Below are positions 1-8,031 of a stretch of DNA of 64,000 nucleotides, piece by piece. The notes beneath the pieces were generated by a model that was given only the letters and a program-made list of their open reading frames with translations, was not told the origin of the DNA and did not search any database. Numbering within the stretch: position 1 is the stretch's first letter; each line of letters starts with the position of its first letter. Where the stretch lies: positions 496,001 to 560,000 of the forward strand of contig NZ_LBJC01000033.1 in NCBI RefSeq assembly GCF_004114535.1, read 5' to 3'. Both the position numbers and the translations under genes were made by a program. The DNA comes from Bradyrhizobium nanningense. GTDB lineage: Bacteria; Pseudomonadota; Alphaproteobacteria; Rhizobiales; Xanthobacteraceae.

Positions 1-92
1 TCGCCGTCAGGATCAGGCTTCCGCTGCGCTTCGGCGGACGAGCCGGCGAAGAGCAGCAGCCAGACCGCAAGGATTGGTGAACACGATCGCAA
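1..92 (-). CDS. Exported protein, N-terminal fragment (runs off the window)
   Basis: Only the first 30 codons are inside the window. A TTG start at 92 is preceded at a good distance by GAGGAG, and it begins 10 bases after the stop of the upstream cytochrome c gene, so the two are probably co-transcribed. The visible residues form a signal peptide: an Arg near the start, a Leu-rich core (VWLLLFAG) and a likely cleavage site after AEA. The product is therefore probably periplasmic or an exported partner of the cytochrome. The function cannot be told from this fragment. The start is inferred from the ribosome binding site; no ATG is available near it. Confidence 0.5.
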   Translation of the reverse strand, partial: MRSCSPILAVWLLLFAGSSAEAQRKPDPDG

Positions 93-102
93 TTCGGTCT
101 CC

Positions 103-810
103 TCAATCCGGTTCACTGCCGCAGGCGAACGGCAGCACGTACGTGCCCTTCGGTGCCGGCGCAACGGTCACGGGCGCTGGACGGCTTGCGAGCCACGCCG
201 CGACCGCCGTCACGTCTTCCTCGGTCAGCCGGGCAGCAACCTGCTGCATGCAGTCCGGCGCTTTCGCGGTGCGCGTGCCATAACGCCACGCTCCCAACTG
301 CGCGCTGATGTAGTTCGGGCGCAGTCCGAGCAGGCCGGGAATTCCCGGCTCCATTCCGGTCAGAGCCGGGCCATGGCAGCTTCCGCACGCCGGAATCTGT
401 CGCTGTGGATCGCCCCGCGACACCAGCGACTGGCCGTGCTGCAGCACTTCCTTGCTTGCGTCGCTTGCCGCCACGGGAGGCAGAGGTGGATGCTGATCCG
501 CAAAATAGTCGGCCATCTGCTGCAGGTAGGGATCAGGGAGGAATTCCAGCAGATAGTTCATCGGCGGGTATTTTCGCCGGCCGTTCTTGAAGGCAAGAAG
601 CTGGTTGTAGAGATAGCCGGCCGGCTTGCCGGCAAGCCGCGGGAAATAGACGTCGCTCGTGCCTTCGCCTTGATTGCCGTGACAGGGCGTGCAGGCCTCG
701 ACCCGTGCCGCCATCGTGTCGGGCGGCTGGTTGGCCGTTTGTGCGACCGCACCATCAAACGCGGCCAAGTTGGCAATGGCGACGGCCAAAGCAATGGTGC
801 GAGCGAACAC
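103..810 (-). CDS. Diheme cytochrome c (cytochrome c4/c553-like)
   Basis: Periplasmic electron carrier of about 235 residues with two class I haem c domains. A signal peptide covers residues 1-23 and ends AVAQ. The first haem motif CTPCH is at residues 40-44 and the second, CGSCH, at 142-146, each followed by a Gly-rich turn. The tandem arrangement and length fit the cytochrome c4 family (COG2863). The GTG start at 810 is chosen because GGAGG lies 8 bases upstream and a normal signal peptide follows; the frame stays open further upstream but that stretch does not look coding. It is followed at once by another exported protein gene, so it probably serves a periplasmic dehydrogenase or oxidase system beyond the window edge. 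The electron partner cannot be named. Confidence 0.85.
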   Translation of the reverse strand: MFARTIALAVAIANLAAFDGAVAQTANQPPDTMAARVEACTPCHGNQGEGTSDVYFPRLAGKPAGYLYNQLLAFKNGRRKYPPMNYLLEFLPDPYLQQMADYFADQHPPLPPVAASDASKEVLQHGQSLVSRGDPQRQIPACGSCHGPALTGMEPGIPGLLGLRPNYISAQLGAWRYGTRTAKAPDCMQQVAARLTEEDVTAVAAWLASRPAPVTVAPAPKGTYVLPFACGSEPD

Positions 811-1040
811 TCTCGTCACCCTCCAAAGAACGGGACCGGTTGATTCCGGATCACCAGATAGCAAAGCATTATTGCGCCAATATGGCCCTGCGCAAGACCG
901 CGCACACGTCACGACGCTTGGCTGCGGTCTTCGCATGTGCGATCCCGATCGAATTCGACACAACTTGCGTGCTTATTGAAAACTGGACATAACGCAGCAG
1001 TCTCGCGACAGTTCCTGCCCGAGTCTTGCGCGGTCATATC
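811..1040. other. Intergenic stretch upstream of the cytochrome c gene
   Basis: This stretch lies between the divergent cytochrome c and MscS genes, before the repeat island begins. It should hold the cytochrome promoter. I see no convincing gene, RNA or operator in it; the overlapping open frames have no ribosome binding sites and no recognisable protein character. Confidence 0.4.
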
Positions 1041-1515
1041 ACCCTCTTTTGTCAGAGGGTGCAGGGAAGACCGGGTGCCGGCTGGCACCCGCGGTCCACT
1101 GTGCGAAACCTGCGTGTCAAGAAGCTGCACAGCGGCATACAGGTGAAGCCAAACAGCCGGCCTTCCCTGCGCAATGGTTTGACGGCTTATGCCGAGCTCT
1201 CCCCGGGGAGCGATGCACTATTGCCCCCGTCGCCTTGCGGATGGCTGAGATTGCGGACCCGGTCGGGCCGCCACCTCACCGCAACACTTGACGCACAGAC
1301 CCCGGGCGTCAGGACCACACGATTTTGCCGTACGCAGGCTGCACCGGTCGTGTGCGCGCTGGCTGTCGCTCACGGTTTTGCCGCCCTGCGATGCCCGTCG
1401 CGCCGGTACTGCCAGCGTCCACCACGGCTCACCCCGCGTTTCGTGACGATCGCGATACGCCCCTCTGACTGGGATGAGGTGGCGGGAGAATGCGACAAAG
1501 CCGAAATTCTGTAAA
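1041..1515. repeat. Dispersed Bradyrhizobium-type intergenic repeat element
   Basis: Non-coding island of roughly 475 bases. It opens with a hairpin (ACCCTC 1041-1046 pairing with GAGGGT 1055-1060). A perfect 7-bp stem follows (GGGTGCC 1073-1079 with GGCACCC 1084-1090). Open frames run through it on both strands, and their conceptual translations contain phrases such as ALPGERCTIAPV and RFVTIAIRPSD. I recognise these from spurious hypothetical proteins scattered through Bradyrhizobium and Rhodopseudomonas genomes. I therefore read this as one copy of a multicopy DNA element rather than a gene. The hairpins are seen directly; the family assignment is from memory, and the outer limits are approximate. 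Confidence 0.55.
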
Positions 1516-1586
1516 GACGAATATTTTTGCGGGCGCCGATTGACCGCCCCATTGTGTGTTTTGCCCGTCGGGCCACGCAAGATTTC

Positions 1587-1674
1587 GTAGGGTGGGTTCG
1601 TCGAAGGCGTAACCCACCGCTTCTTCCGCGGCGGCAAGAGAAGAGGTGGATTACGCTGCGCTAATCCACCCTAC
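1587..1674. repeat. Inverted repeat (GTAGGGTGG / CCACCCTAC)
   Basis: The ends are a perfect 9-bp inverted pair: GTAGGGTGG at 1587-1595 and CCACCCTAC at 1666-1674. Nested copies of GTGGGTT and AACCCAC lie inside. The layout matches the short palindromic repeats common between genes in Bradyrhizobium. It sits about 90 bases upstream of the MscS gene and could fold as a long hairpin in RNA. No coding sense was found in it. Confidence 0.65.
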
Positions 1675-1766
1675 CAGTGTTTCGTGCCGTGTTCCCGCCT
1701 CGGCCAACGCCGGGATCATTTCGCATCGCAGTGCGTTCTCAACCGATTGTCCGGGTTGGAGCCGTC

Positions 1767-2543
1767 ATGACCGTCAATTTCGACACGCTGAAAGCCTCGC
1801 TCATCCTGTATGGCCTGAACGCGATCTACGCGATTCTGCTGCTCGCGATCGGCTGGTATCTGTCCGGCGCCATGCAGCGCTTCGTCACACGCGTGTTGAG
1901 CGTCACGCACCGCGTCGACCCGCTCGTCACATTGTTCGTCGGCAGTCTTGTGCGCTACGGTGTGCTGGCCGTGGTCGGCATCGCCGTGCTTCAGCTCTTC
2001 GGCATCCAGACCGCGAGCCTCGTTGCCGTGCTGGGCGCCACGTCACTTGCCATCGGTCTCGCCTTGCAAGGCACGCTCTCCAATCTCGCCGCCGGCGTGA
2101 TGCTGCTGTTGTTCCGGCCCTTTCACATTGGCGATGACGTCGAGGTGGCCGGCAAGGCGGGGAAGGTGAAGTCCTTGTCGTTGTTCATGACCGAGCTGGT
2201 CGCGCTCGACAACACGCAGATCCTGTTGCCGAACGGACAAGTGTGGGGCGCGGCCATCGTCAACCACAGCGCCTATCCCGGCGCCGGTGAGGTCAAGGTG
2301 GCGTTCCCGGTCAGGGCCGGATCGGCCAATGCGTTGGCCGACCGGATCCTCGAGCAGCTGCGCGAGGACCCTCGCATCGACGAGGGGGCCGCACCCACGG
2401 TCAATGTGTCCAAGGTCATCGCGGCCGATCCCGCAGCGCCGCTGGTGGAATTGACGGTCAGCGCCAAGGTCAAGCCGTCCGACGCCGATGCCGTCAAACA
2501 GCGCGTGCTTGACCATGCGAGCGCGCTGCTTGCGGTAGCGTGA
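1767..2543 (+). CDS. Small-conductance mechanosensitive channel, MscS family
   Basis: Inner-membrane channel of 258 residues that would open under membrane tension during hypo-osmotic shock. Two hydrophobic segments (about residues 12-32 and 58-80) are followed by the Gly/Ala-rich pore helix TM3 (about 85-115, containing ATSLAIGLALQGTLSN), the core signature of MscS. The beta-domain follows, with RPFHIGDDVEV and the NTQILLPNG motif typical of the family, then an alpha/beta C-terminal domain. The length is that of a minimal MscS like E. coli MscS (286). The ATG at 1767 is chosen because it starts just before the first membrane segment; an upstream extension is open but lacks membrane-protein character. 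It appears to be a single-gene unit. Confidence 0.9.
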   Translation: MTVNFDTLKASLILYGLNAIYAILLLAIGWYLSGAMQRFVTRVLSVTHRVDPLVTLFVGSLVRYGVLAVVGIAVLQLFGIQTASLVAVLGATSLAIGLALQGTLSNLAAGVMLLLFRPFHIGDDVEVAGKAGKVKSLSLFMTELVALDNTQILLPNGQVWGAAIVNHSAYPGAGEVKVAFPVRAGSANALADRILEQLREDPRIDEGAAPTVNVSKVIAADPAAPLVELTVSAKVKPSDADAVKQRVLDHASALLAVA

Positions 2544-2639
2544 CGCGCCTTAAGCTCAAATCGCCAAAGGAAAGCTAAGGCCGCGATGGCCCTCGCGGCG
2601 AGGGCATCTGCCGGAGCGACACACCTGCCGACGCGCGAA

Positions 2640-2660
2640 TTGGAACGAAACTAATTCCAA
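2640..2660. promoter_or_regulatory. Inverted repeat TTGGAA-N9-TTCCAA, possible operator
   Basis: A perfect 6-bp inverted repeat with a 9-base spacer lies about 210 bases upstream of the TonB receptor start, in otherwise featureless sequence. It could be a regulator binding site. Its half-sites resemble those at 31503-31519, but the spacer is longer than in an Irr box, so I do not assign a regulator. Confidence 0.3.
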
Positions 2661-2754
2661 GCTGCGCGCTGTTTGTTCCAGCGCAATCAGATTCACAAGC
2701 CCAGCGCCGAGCTTCGCGGCCGATCGCGACGGCGTGCACCGTCGCGCGGACACC

Positions 2755-2870
2755 GGCGCGCGCTGCAAAGGCGATGGGCTGCAAGGAAATGGAGCTGCAG
2801 TGGGACGTAAGAACATCAACTTTTCATCCGGGCGAGGGCGGTCACGAGGCGCAAGCAGGATACCCGGCAC
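2755..2870 (+). ncRNA. Possible diverged cobalamin riboswitch in the receptor leader
   Basis: Two segments resemble the conserved core of the cobalamin riboswitch in the right order. The 5' part has AAAGG followed by GGAGCTGC (2791-2798) and GTAAG (2807-2811); compare the canonical GGAGCUGCCCCCGC-AACUGUAAG. The 3' part, AAGCAGGATACCCGGC (2853-2868), closely follows the B12 box AGYCAGGAUACCUGCC with one base missing. B12 riboswitches commonly precede TonB-dependent receptor genes. Against a normal switch: the canonical CCCCGCAACUG is broken, the middle hairpins are short, and the box ends just before the start codon. It may be a degenerate or variant switch, or chance similarity in GC-rich DNA. 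Confidence 0.35.
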
Positions 2871-2871
2871 G

Positions 2872-5202
2872 ATGCGGCTGTCCCTGACGGCATCGGTCTT
2901 GTTGCTGCCGGAGCTTGCCGGAGAAGCCTGCCTCGCGCAATCGGCGACGCCGGGCACGGCCATCCAGCTCGATCCGGTGGTCGTGGCTCCGCCGAACAGC
3001 GCGGCGAAGCCGGCGGCGGTATCTCGCGAGCGGGTCGCGGCACGGCGCCGTGCGGCCAAGCCGCAGCCTCGCGGTGGTGACGCGCCCGGCGAAGAGGCGC
3101 CGTCTGCCGCTGCTGCGGCCGCATCGGTGCAAGAGCGTTTCGAGGCGCTCGCGGGCGGCGTCGCGCTGGTCCGGCGCGAAGATCTCTCGCCCACCGGCAA
3201 TCCGACCGTGGCGCGCGCCTTGAGCGGCGTTCCCGGCGTCGTGGTGCAAAACTTCTTCGGCGGCAACGACCAGCCGCGCATTCAGATCCGCGGCTCCGGC
3301 CTGCAGCAGAATCCGGTCGAGCGCGGACTGCTGGTGCTCCAGAACGGCCTGCCCATCAACCGGGCCGACGGCTCCTACATTGTCGGCTTTGCCAATCCGC
3401 AGCAGGCGGAGGCCATCGAGGTCTATCGCGGCTACATGGCCAACCGCCTCGGCGCCACCGTGCTCGGTGGGGCCCTGAATTTTGTGTCGCCGACGGGATC
3501 GTCGTCGCCGGGCACGCAAGCCGCCGTCAGCGGCGGCAGCTTCGGGCAGATCAATGCCAGTGCGCAGACCGGCGGCAGGAAGGACAATGTCGATGCGCTG
3601 GTCCAGGCCGATTTCAGCCGCCGTGACGGCTTTCGTGACTACAACAGCTCCGAGCGCAGCAGCTTCAACGCCAATGTCGGGGCCGTGCTGTCGGAGAATG
3701 TCAGCACACGCTTCTTCATAGGCTACACCGATCTCGGCTTCGGCGTGGCTGGGCCGCTGACCAAGAGCGCGATGGAGGCCAATCCACGCCAGGTCTCCGC
3801 GGGACCAACCTTCATCCCGCCATCGACCTCGATCAATCCGGGGCCCAATGTCGTGCGCGACGGGCCACGCCGCGAGGCCGACCAGTTCGTGGCGGGCTCG
3901 CGGACCACCGCGACGTTCGATGCGCATCTGTTCGACGTGGCGCTTGGCTATACCCACATCGACGACATGTTCCGCTTTCCGATCTCCTCGGGCGTCCGCG
4001 CCACGCGGGGCGACGATGCGACGGGCGTGTTTCGCTACGCCTACAAGCCCGATAGCGCGGCCGCGTTGCCGCTGCTGGAAACGACGGCGCAATATTCCGT
4101 GGGATCGGCGGATCGGGAGAACTTCATCAACCAGGCCGGGCAGACCGGCGCCAAGTTCGGCGAGAGTCGGCTCGATGCGAGCACGCTCGCGCTGCATACC
4201 GGCCTCAATTTGCCGATCTGGGACCGGGTCACCATGTCGCCGGCGATCGCCTATGGCTATGCCACGCGCGACAATGACGACATCTACCGGAGCGCGACAC
4301 GGCCGACGATTGCCTACAATCCGGCAAACCCGACCATGCTGCTGCCGAACGGGGCGGTGCCGACGCAGAGCTCGAGCTATGCGCGCAGCTATTCGGCGTG
4401 GAGCCCCAGCCTCGGTGTGACCTTCCGCCCCGTGTCTGGCCAGACCATCTTTGCCGCGGTCAGTCGGAGCTTCGAGGCGCCGTCGCATGACGATCTGCTT
4501 GCAACGATCAACGGGACGCCGAACAGCAGCCCCGGGCGGCCGACGCCGGGCAATCCGGGCCTCGTCGCCGCGGTGTTCGCGACGCCCGACCTGAAGGCTC
4601 AAACCGCCACCACGGTCGAAGGCGGCTGGCGCGGCCGGGGCGGCGTGCTGTCGTGGGACGCCGTCACCTACTATTCCTGGGTCGACAACGAGCTGCTCAG
4701 CCTGCGCGACTCGACCGGCGCGCTGATGGCGGCGTTCAATGCTGACCGCACCACCCATTTCGGTGTCGAGTTCGGCGTCGGGGTCAGGATCACGGAGCGG
4801 CTGACCGGCCGCGTCGCCTATACCTATCAGGACTTCCGCTTCGACAACGATCCGCTGCGCGGCAACAACCGTCTGGCCGGCGCGCCGCCGCATCTCGTCA
4901 ACGCGGTCCTGCAATATCGGGCGACGGATGCCTGGAAGCTCGAGGGCGTGGTGCGCTGGAGTCCCGGTCACATGCCGATCGACAACATGAACACGCTGTT
5001 TGCCGATCCGTTCGTCGTCGCCGATCTGCGCACCGAATACCGGATCAGCAAGCGCTTCTCGGTGTTCGGCGAGATCACCAACCTGTTCAACGCGACCTAT
5101 GCCGCATCGACCCTGATCGTCGATCAGGCGCGGCCGGACCAAGCCGCGTTCATTCCCGGCGACGGACGCGGATATTACGGCGGCCTTCGGGCGCGGTTCT
5201 AA
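2872..5202 (+). CDS. TonB-dependent outer-membrane receptor
   Basis: Outer-membrane active transporter of 776 residues for a scarce ligand, energised by TonB. A signal peptide ends near LAQ (residues 21-23), followed by a TonB-box-like DPVVV at 34-38 and a low-complexity Ala/Arg/Pro linker. The plug domain (about 95-240) is next, then a 22-strand-type beta-barrel ending in Phe (GLRARF). The plug has the usual NPTVARALSGVPGV and IQIRGSGL segments. The ATG at 2872 is chosen because it directly starts a signal peptide; extending upstream would translate the structured leader. The downstream methyltransferase starts 18 bases after the stop, so they form an operon. The ligand is unknown; the B12-riboswitch-like leader hints at a corrinoid, but iron chelates are also possible. 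Confidence 0.88.
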   Translation: MRLSLTASVLLLPELAGEACLAQSATPGTAIQLDPVVVAPPNSAAKPAAVSRERVAARRRAAKPQPRGGDAPGEEAPSAAAAAASVQERFEALAGGVALVRREDLSPTGNPTVARALSGVPGVVVQNFFGGNDQPRIQIRGSGLQQNPVERGLLVLQNGLPINRADGSYIVGFANPQQAEAIEVYRGYMANRLGATVLGGALNFVSPTGSSSPGTQAAVSGGSFGQINASAQTGGRKDNVDALVQADFSRRDGFRDYNSSERSSFNANVGAVLSENVSTRFFIGYTDLGFGVAGPLTKSAMEANPRQVSAGPTFIPPSTSINPGPNVVRDGPRREADQFVAGSRTTATFDAHLFDVALGYTHIDDMFRFPISSGVRATRGDDATGVFRYAYKPDSAAALPLLETTAQYSVGSADRENFINQAGQTGAKFGESRLDASTLALHTGLNLPIWDRVTMSPAIAYGYATRDNDDIYRSATRPTIAYNPANPTMLLPNGAVPTQSSSYARSYSAWSPSLGVTFRPVSGQTIFAAVSRSFEAPSHDDLLATINGTPNSSPGRPTPGNPGLVAAVFATPDLKAQTATTVEGGWRGRGGVLSWDAVTYYSWVDNELLSLRDSTGALMAAFNADRTTHFGVEFGVGVRITERLTGRVAYTYQDFRFDNDPLRGNNRLAGAPPHLVNAVLQYRATDAWKLEGVVRWSPGHMPIDNMNTLFADPFVVADLRTEYRISKRFSVFGEITNLFNATYAASTLIVDQARPDQAAFIPGDGRGYYGGLRARF

Positions 5203-5220
5203 CGTGCAAAGGAGACTCCA

Positions 5221-6039
5221 ATGATTGCGGACCACACGATGCCGCCGGTTGACCTGCCGGGCAGTGATCTCGACGTGGCGAAGATGCCGGGCCATTGGCT
5301 GCTGGCCCGGCTCGGCAAGCGCGTGCTGCGTCCCGGCGGCCTTGGCCTGACGCGCGCGCTGCTGCACGGCCTGGTGATCGGCATTGAAGACGACGTCGTC
5401 GAGTTTGCGCCTGGGCTTGGCGTCACCGCCCGCATGATCCTGGAGCGAGGCCCACGGCGCTATGTCGGCGTCGAGCGCGATGCGCAGGCGGCGGCGTGGA
5501 CGAGCCGGCAGCTTCCCGCGAAGGGACATGTTTCGGTCGTTGTCGGGACGGCCGATCAGACCACCCTGCCGGCGGGCTTCGCGTCGGTCGTGATCGGCGA
5601 GGCCATGCTGAGCATGCACACCCAGGAACAGAAGCGCCGCATCGCGGCGGAAGCGTTCCGGCTGCTTCGCTCCGGCGGCCGCTATGGCATCCACGAGCTC
5701 GCCGTGATTCCCGACGACATGCCGTTCGGCCAAAGGCAGCAGATCGATCGCGCGCTCTCCGGAGCCATCCATGTCGGCGCCCGTCCATTGTCCGGCGACG
5801 GCTGGCGAGGGCTGCTGGAGAGCGTCGGCTTTCAAATCGTGGCGGTTGAATTCGCACCGATGCATCTGCTCCGGCCACGGCGCCTCGTGCAGGACGAGGG
5901 TCTGGTCGGTGCGTTGCGGCTCGCCAAGAACCTGTTGCTCGATCGGGCGGCGCGACGTCGGGTGCTGGCGATGCGGCGGGTGTTCGAGCAGCATCGCGCC
6001 AATCTGGCTGCGATCCGCGTGATCGCGCGCAAGCCGTAA
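5221..6039 (+). CDS. Class I SAM-dependent methyltransferase
   Basis: Cytoplasmic enzyme of 272 residues that would transfer a methyl group from S-adenosylmethionine. Motif I is at about residues 58-68 (DDVVEFAPGLG), the acidic end of the next strand is YVGVERD, and a later segment LLRSGGRYGIHEL corresponds to motif III of the Methyltransf_11/25 group. It begins with ATG after a strong AAGGAG and lies 18 bases behind the TonB receptor, so they are co-transcribed. Genes of this type beside TonB receptors may modify a metallophore or an imported ligand, but the substrate cannot be deduced here. It is convergent with the next gene, with only 9 bases between the stops. Confidence 0.8.
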   Translation: MIADHTMPPVDLPGSDLDVAKMPGHWLLARLGKRVLRPGGLGLTRALLHGLVIGIEDDVVEFAPGLGVTARMILERGPRRYVGVERDAQAAAWTSRQLPAKGHVSVVVGTADQTTLPAGFASVVIGEAMLSMHTQEQKRRIAAEAFRLLRSGGRYGIHELAVIPDDMPFGQRQQIDRALSGAIHVGARPLSGDGWRGLLESVGFQIVAVEFAPMHLLRPRRLVQDEGLVGALRLAKNLLLDRAARRRVLAMRRVFEQHRANLAAIRVIARKP

Positions 6040-6048
6040 GCGGAGCGA

Positions 6049-6654
6049 TCAGCCCCGCGGCGACCGCGGCGTTCGGCGTTTAGCCGCATGCCGGCGCGGC
6101 GAGCGGGTGACGCGCGGGCGCAGGCGGGTTGCGGCGGCGCGCGGCTTGACCTGGGCTTGCGGGCCGCGGGCGAGATCCATCAGCATGCGCAGCGCCTCGA
6201 CGACGGAGCGCTGACGCACGGCGGAGCGGCCGATCGCGCCGAAACGATGCTCGCGGTGGATGATCCGGCCATCGCGTGCCGCGGCGGCGAAGTGCACGAG
6301 ACCGACCGGCTTGCCGGGCGTCGCGCCGCCGGGGCCGGCAATGCCGGTGATGGCGACGGCGAGATCGACGCCGGCCCGCTCCAGTGCGCCGACCGCCATC
6401 GCGGTTGCGGTTTCCTTGCTGACGGCGCCGAAATGGGCGAGCGTGCCGGCTTCGACGCCGAGCATCGCGCGCTTGGCGTCGTTGGAATAGGTGACGAAGC
6501 CGCGATCGATCACGTCGGACGAGCCGGGAATGTCGGTCAGCGCGCCGGCGACGAGGCCGCCGGTGCATGATTCAGCGGTCGCGATCGTCAGCTTGCGCAT
6601 CCGGCACAGATCGAGCAGCGAGCGGGAGAGGGCGCGTGCGTCGCTGCCGCCCAT
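6049..6654 (-). CDS. CinA-family nicotinamide-nucleotide amidohydrolase (PncC-like)
   Basis: Cytoplasmic amidase of 201 residues that deamidates nicotinamide mononucleotide to nicotinate mononucleotide in NAD recycling. The single CinA C-terminal domain occupies about residues 10-158, with the family motifs IATAESCTGGL (the Ser near residue 28 is the expected nucleophile region), YSNDAKRAMLGV, and GIAGPGGATPGKPVG. The N-terminal MoaB-like domain of full CinA is absent, as in stand-alone PncC. The last 40 residues form an extra Arg/Ala/Pro-rich basic tail not needed by the fold. The ATG lies 3 bases after the ispDF stop, so the two are translated from one message. Confidence 0.88.
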   Translation of the reverse strand: MGGSDARALSRSLLDLCRMRKLTIATAESCTGGLVAGALTDIPGSSDVIDRGFVTYSNDAKRAMLGVEAGTLAHFGAVSKETATAMAVGALERAGVDLAVAITGIAGPGGATPGKPVGLVHFAAAARDGRIIHREHRFGAIGRSAVRQRSVVEALRMLMDLARGPQAQVKPRAAATRLRPRVTRSPRRHAAKRRTPRSPRG

Positions 6655-6657
6655 GGC

Positions 6658-7854
6658 CTAGACGCTCCAGCTCTTTTCGTTAAATGGCAGACGGATGGTG
6701 GCGCTCGCGGTGGCCGCGATGCCTTCCTCGCGGCCGGTGAAGCCGAGCCGCTCGCTGGTGGTCGCCTTCACCGCGACGCGCGAGACGTCGACGCCGGATA
6801 TCTCGGCGATGCGCGCGCGCATGGCATCGCGCAACGGGCCGATCTTGGGCCGCTCGCAGATCATGGTGACCTCGAGATTGGCTACGCGGCCGCCGCGCGC
6901 CGTGACGCGCTCGATGGCGTATTTCAGGAACTGGTCGGAGGAGGCGCCTTTCCACTTCGCATCGCTCGGCGGGAAGTGCGAGCCGATGTCGCCGTCGGCG
7001 AGCGCGCCGAGGATGGCGTCGACCAGCGCATGCAGGCCGACATCGCCGTCGGAATGGGCGAGAAAACCCCTGGTGTGCGGCACGCGCACGCCGCAGAGCA
7101 TGAGGTGGTCGCCTTCGCCGAAGGCGTGCACGTCGTAGCCGGTGCCGGTCCTGATGTCGCCGAGCTGGGCCGCCAGGCGCGCTTCCTCGCGCACGAAATC
7201 CTCGGGAGTGGTGAGCTTCATGTTGGCAACATCGCCTTCAAAGGTTGCAACCGTCAATCCCGCCCATTCGGCAATCGCGGCATCGTCGGTGAAATCGCTG
7301 CGCCCGTCCTTCGCCGCGCGACGATGCGCCTCGAGGATGACATCGAAACGAAAGGATTGCGGCGTCTGCGCGATCCGCAGGCGCGCGCGGTCCGGCGTGC
7401 CCTCGACATGGCCGGCGTCGCCGGTGAGCTTGATGGTGTCGGTGACGGGGACGACGGGGATTGCGGCGCCGGTGCAGCTTGCGGCTTCGATCGCGCGCGA
7501 GATCAATCCTGCCGAGACGAACGGCCGGGCGGCGTCGTGAATCAGCACGATATCGGGCTTGTGCTTGACGAGCGCCTCGAGGCCGGCAAGCACCGAAGCC
7601 TGCCGCGTCGCGCCGCCATTGGTCGTCGCCTCGTGCTTGAGCCCGGCGACGGCGGCCGTGAACATGGCGCTGTCATCGGGGTTCACCACCGGCTGCACCG
7701 CAAAGACATCGGCATGGCGGCTGAAGGCTTCCATGGCGCGATAGATCACGGGCACGCCACCGATCTCTCGATATTGCTTCGGCCCGCCGGCGCCTGCACG
7801 CAGTCCACGCCCGGCTGCGACGAGGACAACTGCGGTGCGCTGTGATTTCGCCAT
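6658..7854 (-). CDS. ispDF: Bifunctional IspD/IspF isoprenoid enzyme
   Basis: Two consecutive MEP-pathway domains. The N-terminal IspD (about residues 5-225) makes CDP-methylerythritol from methylerythritol phosphate and CTP. It shows the nucleotide loop VLVAAGRGLRAG, the lysine of GPKQY, and VLIHDAARPF. The C-terminal IspF (about 232-392) makes the 2,4-cyclodiphosphate and has the metal ligands in GTGYDVHAF and HSDGDVGLHALVDA. The fusion is normal in alphaproteobacteria and the 398-residue length is as expected. The ATG at 7854 is preferred; a TTG three codons upstream is possible. The divergent spacer to dusB holds its promoter, and the cinA-type gene follows directly. Confidence 0.95.
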   Translation of the reverse strand: MAKSQRTAVVLVAAGRGLRAGAGGPKQYREIGGVPVIYRAMEAFSRHADVFAVQPVVNPDDSAMFTAAVAGLKHEATTNGGATRQASVLAGLEALVKHKPDIVLIHDAARPFVSAGLISRAIEAASCTGAAIPVVPVTDTIKLTGDAGHVEGTPDRARLRIAQTPQSFRFDVILEAHRRAAKDGRSDFTDDAAIAEWAGLTVATFEGDVANMKLTTPEDFVREEARLAAQLGDIRTGTGYDVHAFGEGDHLMLCGVRVPHTRGFLAHSDGDVGLHALVDAILGALADGDIGSHFPPSDAKWKGASSDQFLKYAIERVTARGGRVANLEVTMICERPKIGPLRDAMRARIAEISGVDVSRVAVKATTSERLGFTGREEGIAATASATIRLPFNEKSWSV

Positions 7855-7985
7855 AGGACTCAAATACTCAGTTGGTGATGGAGAGTCGGGGAGTGGGGTG
7901 ATTGCCGCATGCCTCTAGCACGGCAGGCCCGCAAAAAAAGGGGGTTTCCCCGGATTGTTGGAAACAGCAATTTGCTGCACTGCAC

Positions 7986-8013
7986 TTGAAAGATTTGCAG
8001 AATTGTCTAAACT
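7986..8013 (+). promoter_or_regulatory. Candidate sigma-70-type promoter of the dusB-ntrBC operon
   Basis: TTGAAA (7986-7991) and TAAACT (8008-8013) are separated by 16 bases. They would start transcription near 8020, just upstream of the NtrC-like site and of the ATG at 8060. This is assigned by eye only. Confidence 0.4.
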
Positions 8014-8031
8014 GTAGGCATGACGCTTGAC

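Noticed and set aside
1026..1514. 162-codon frame inside the repeat island
   Set aside because: Overlaps hairpins and other frames, and its translation resembles spurious proteins made from a dispersed DNA element.
2640..2660. Irr or RirA box upstream of the first TonB receptor
   Set aside because: The repeat has a 9-base spacer rather than 3, and no RirA-type TGA-N9-TCA pattern was recognised, so no regulator is assigned.
2842..5994. Very long open frame (about 1050 codons) on the minus strand
   Set aside because: It is antisense to the TonB receptor and the methyltransferase, has low-complexity Arg/His/Asp-rich composition, and is a by-product of high GC codon use.
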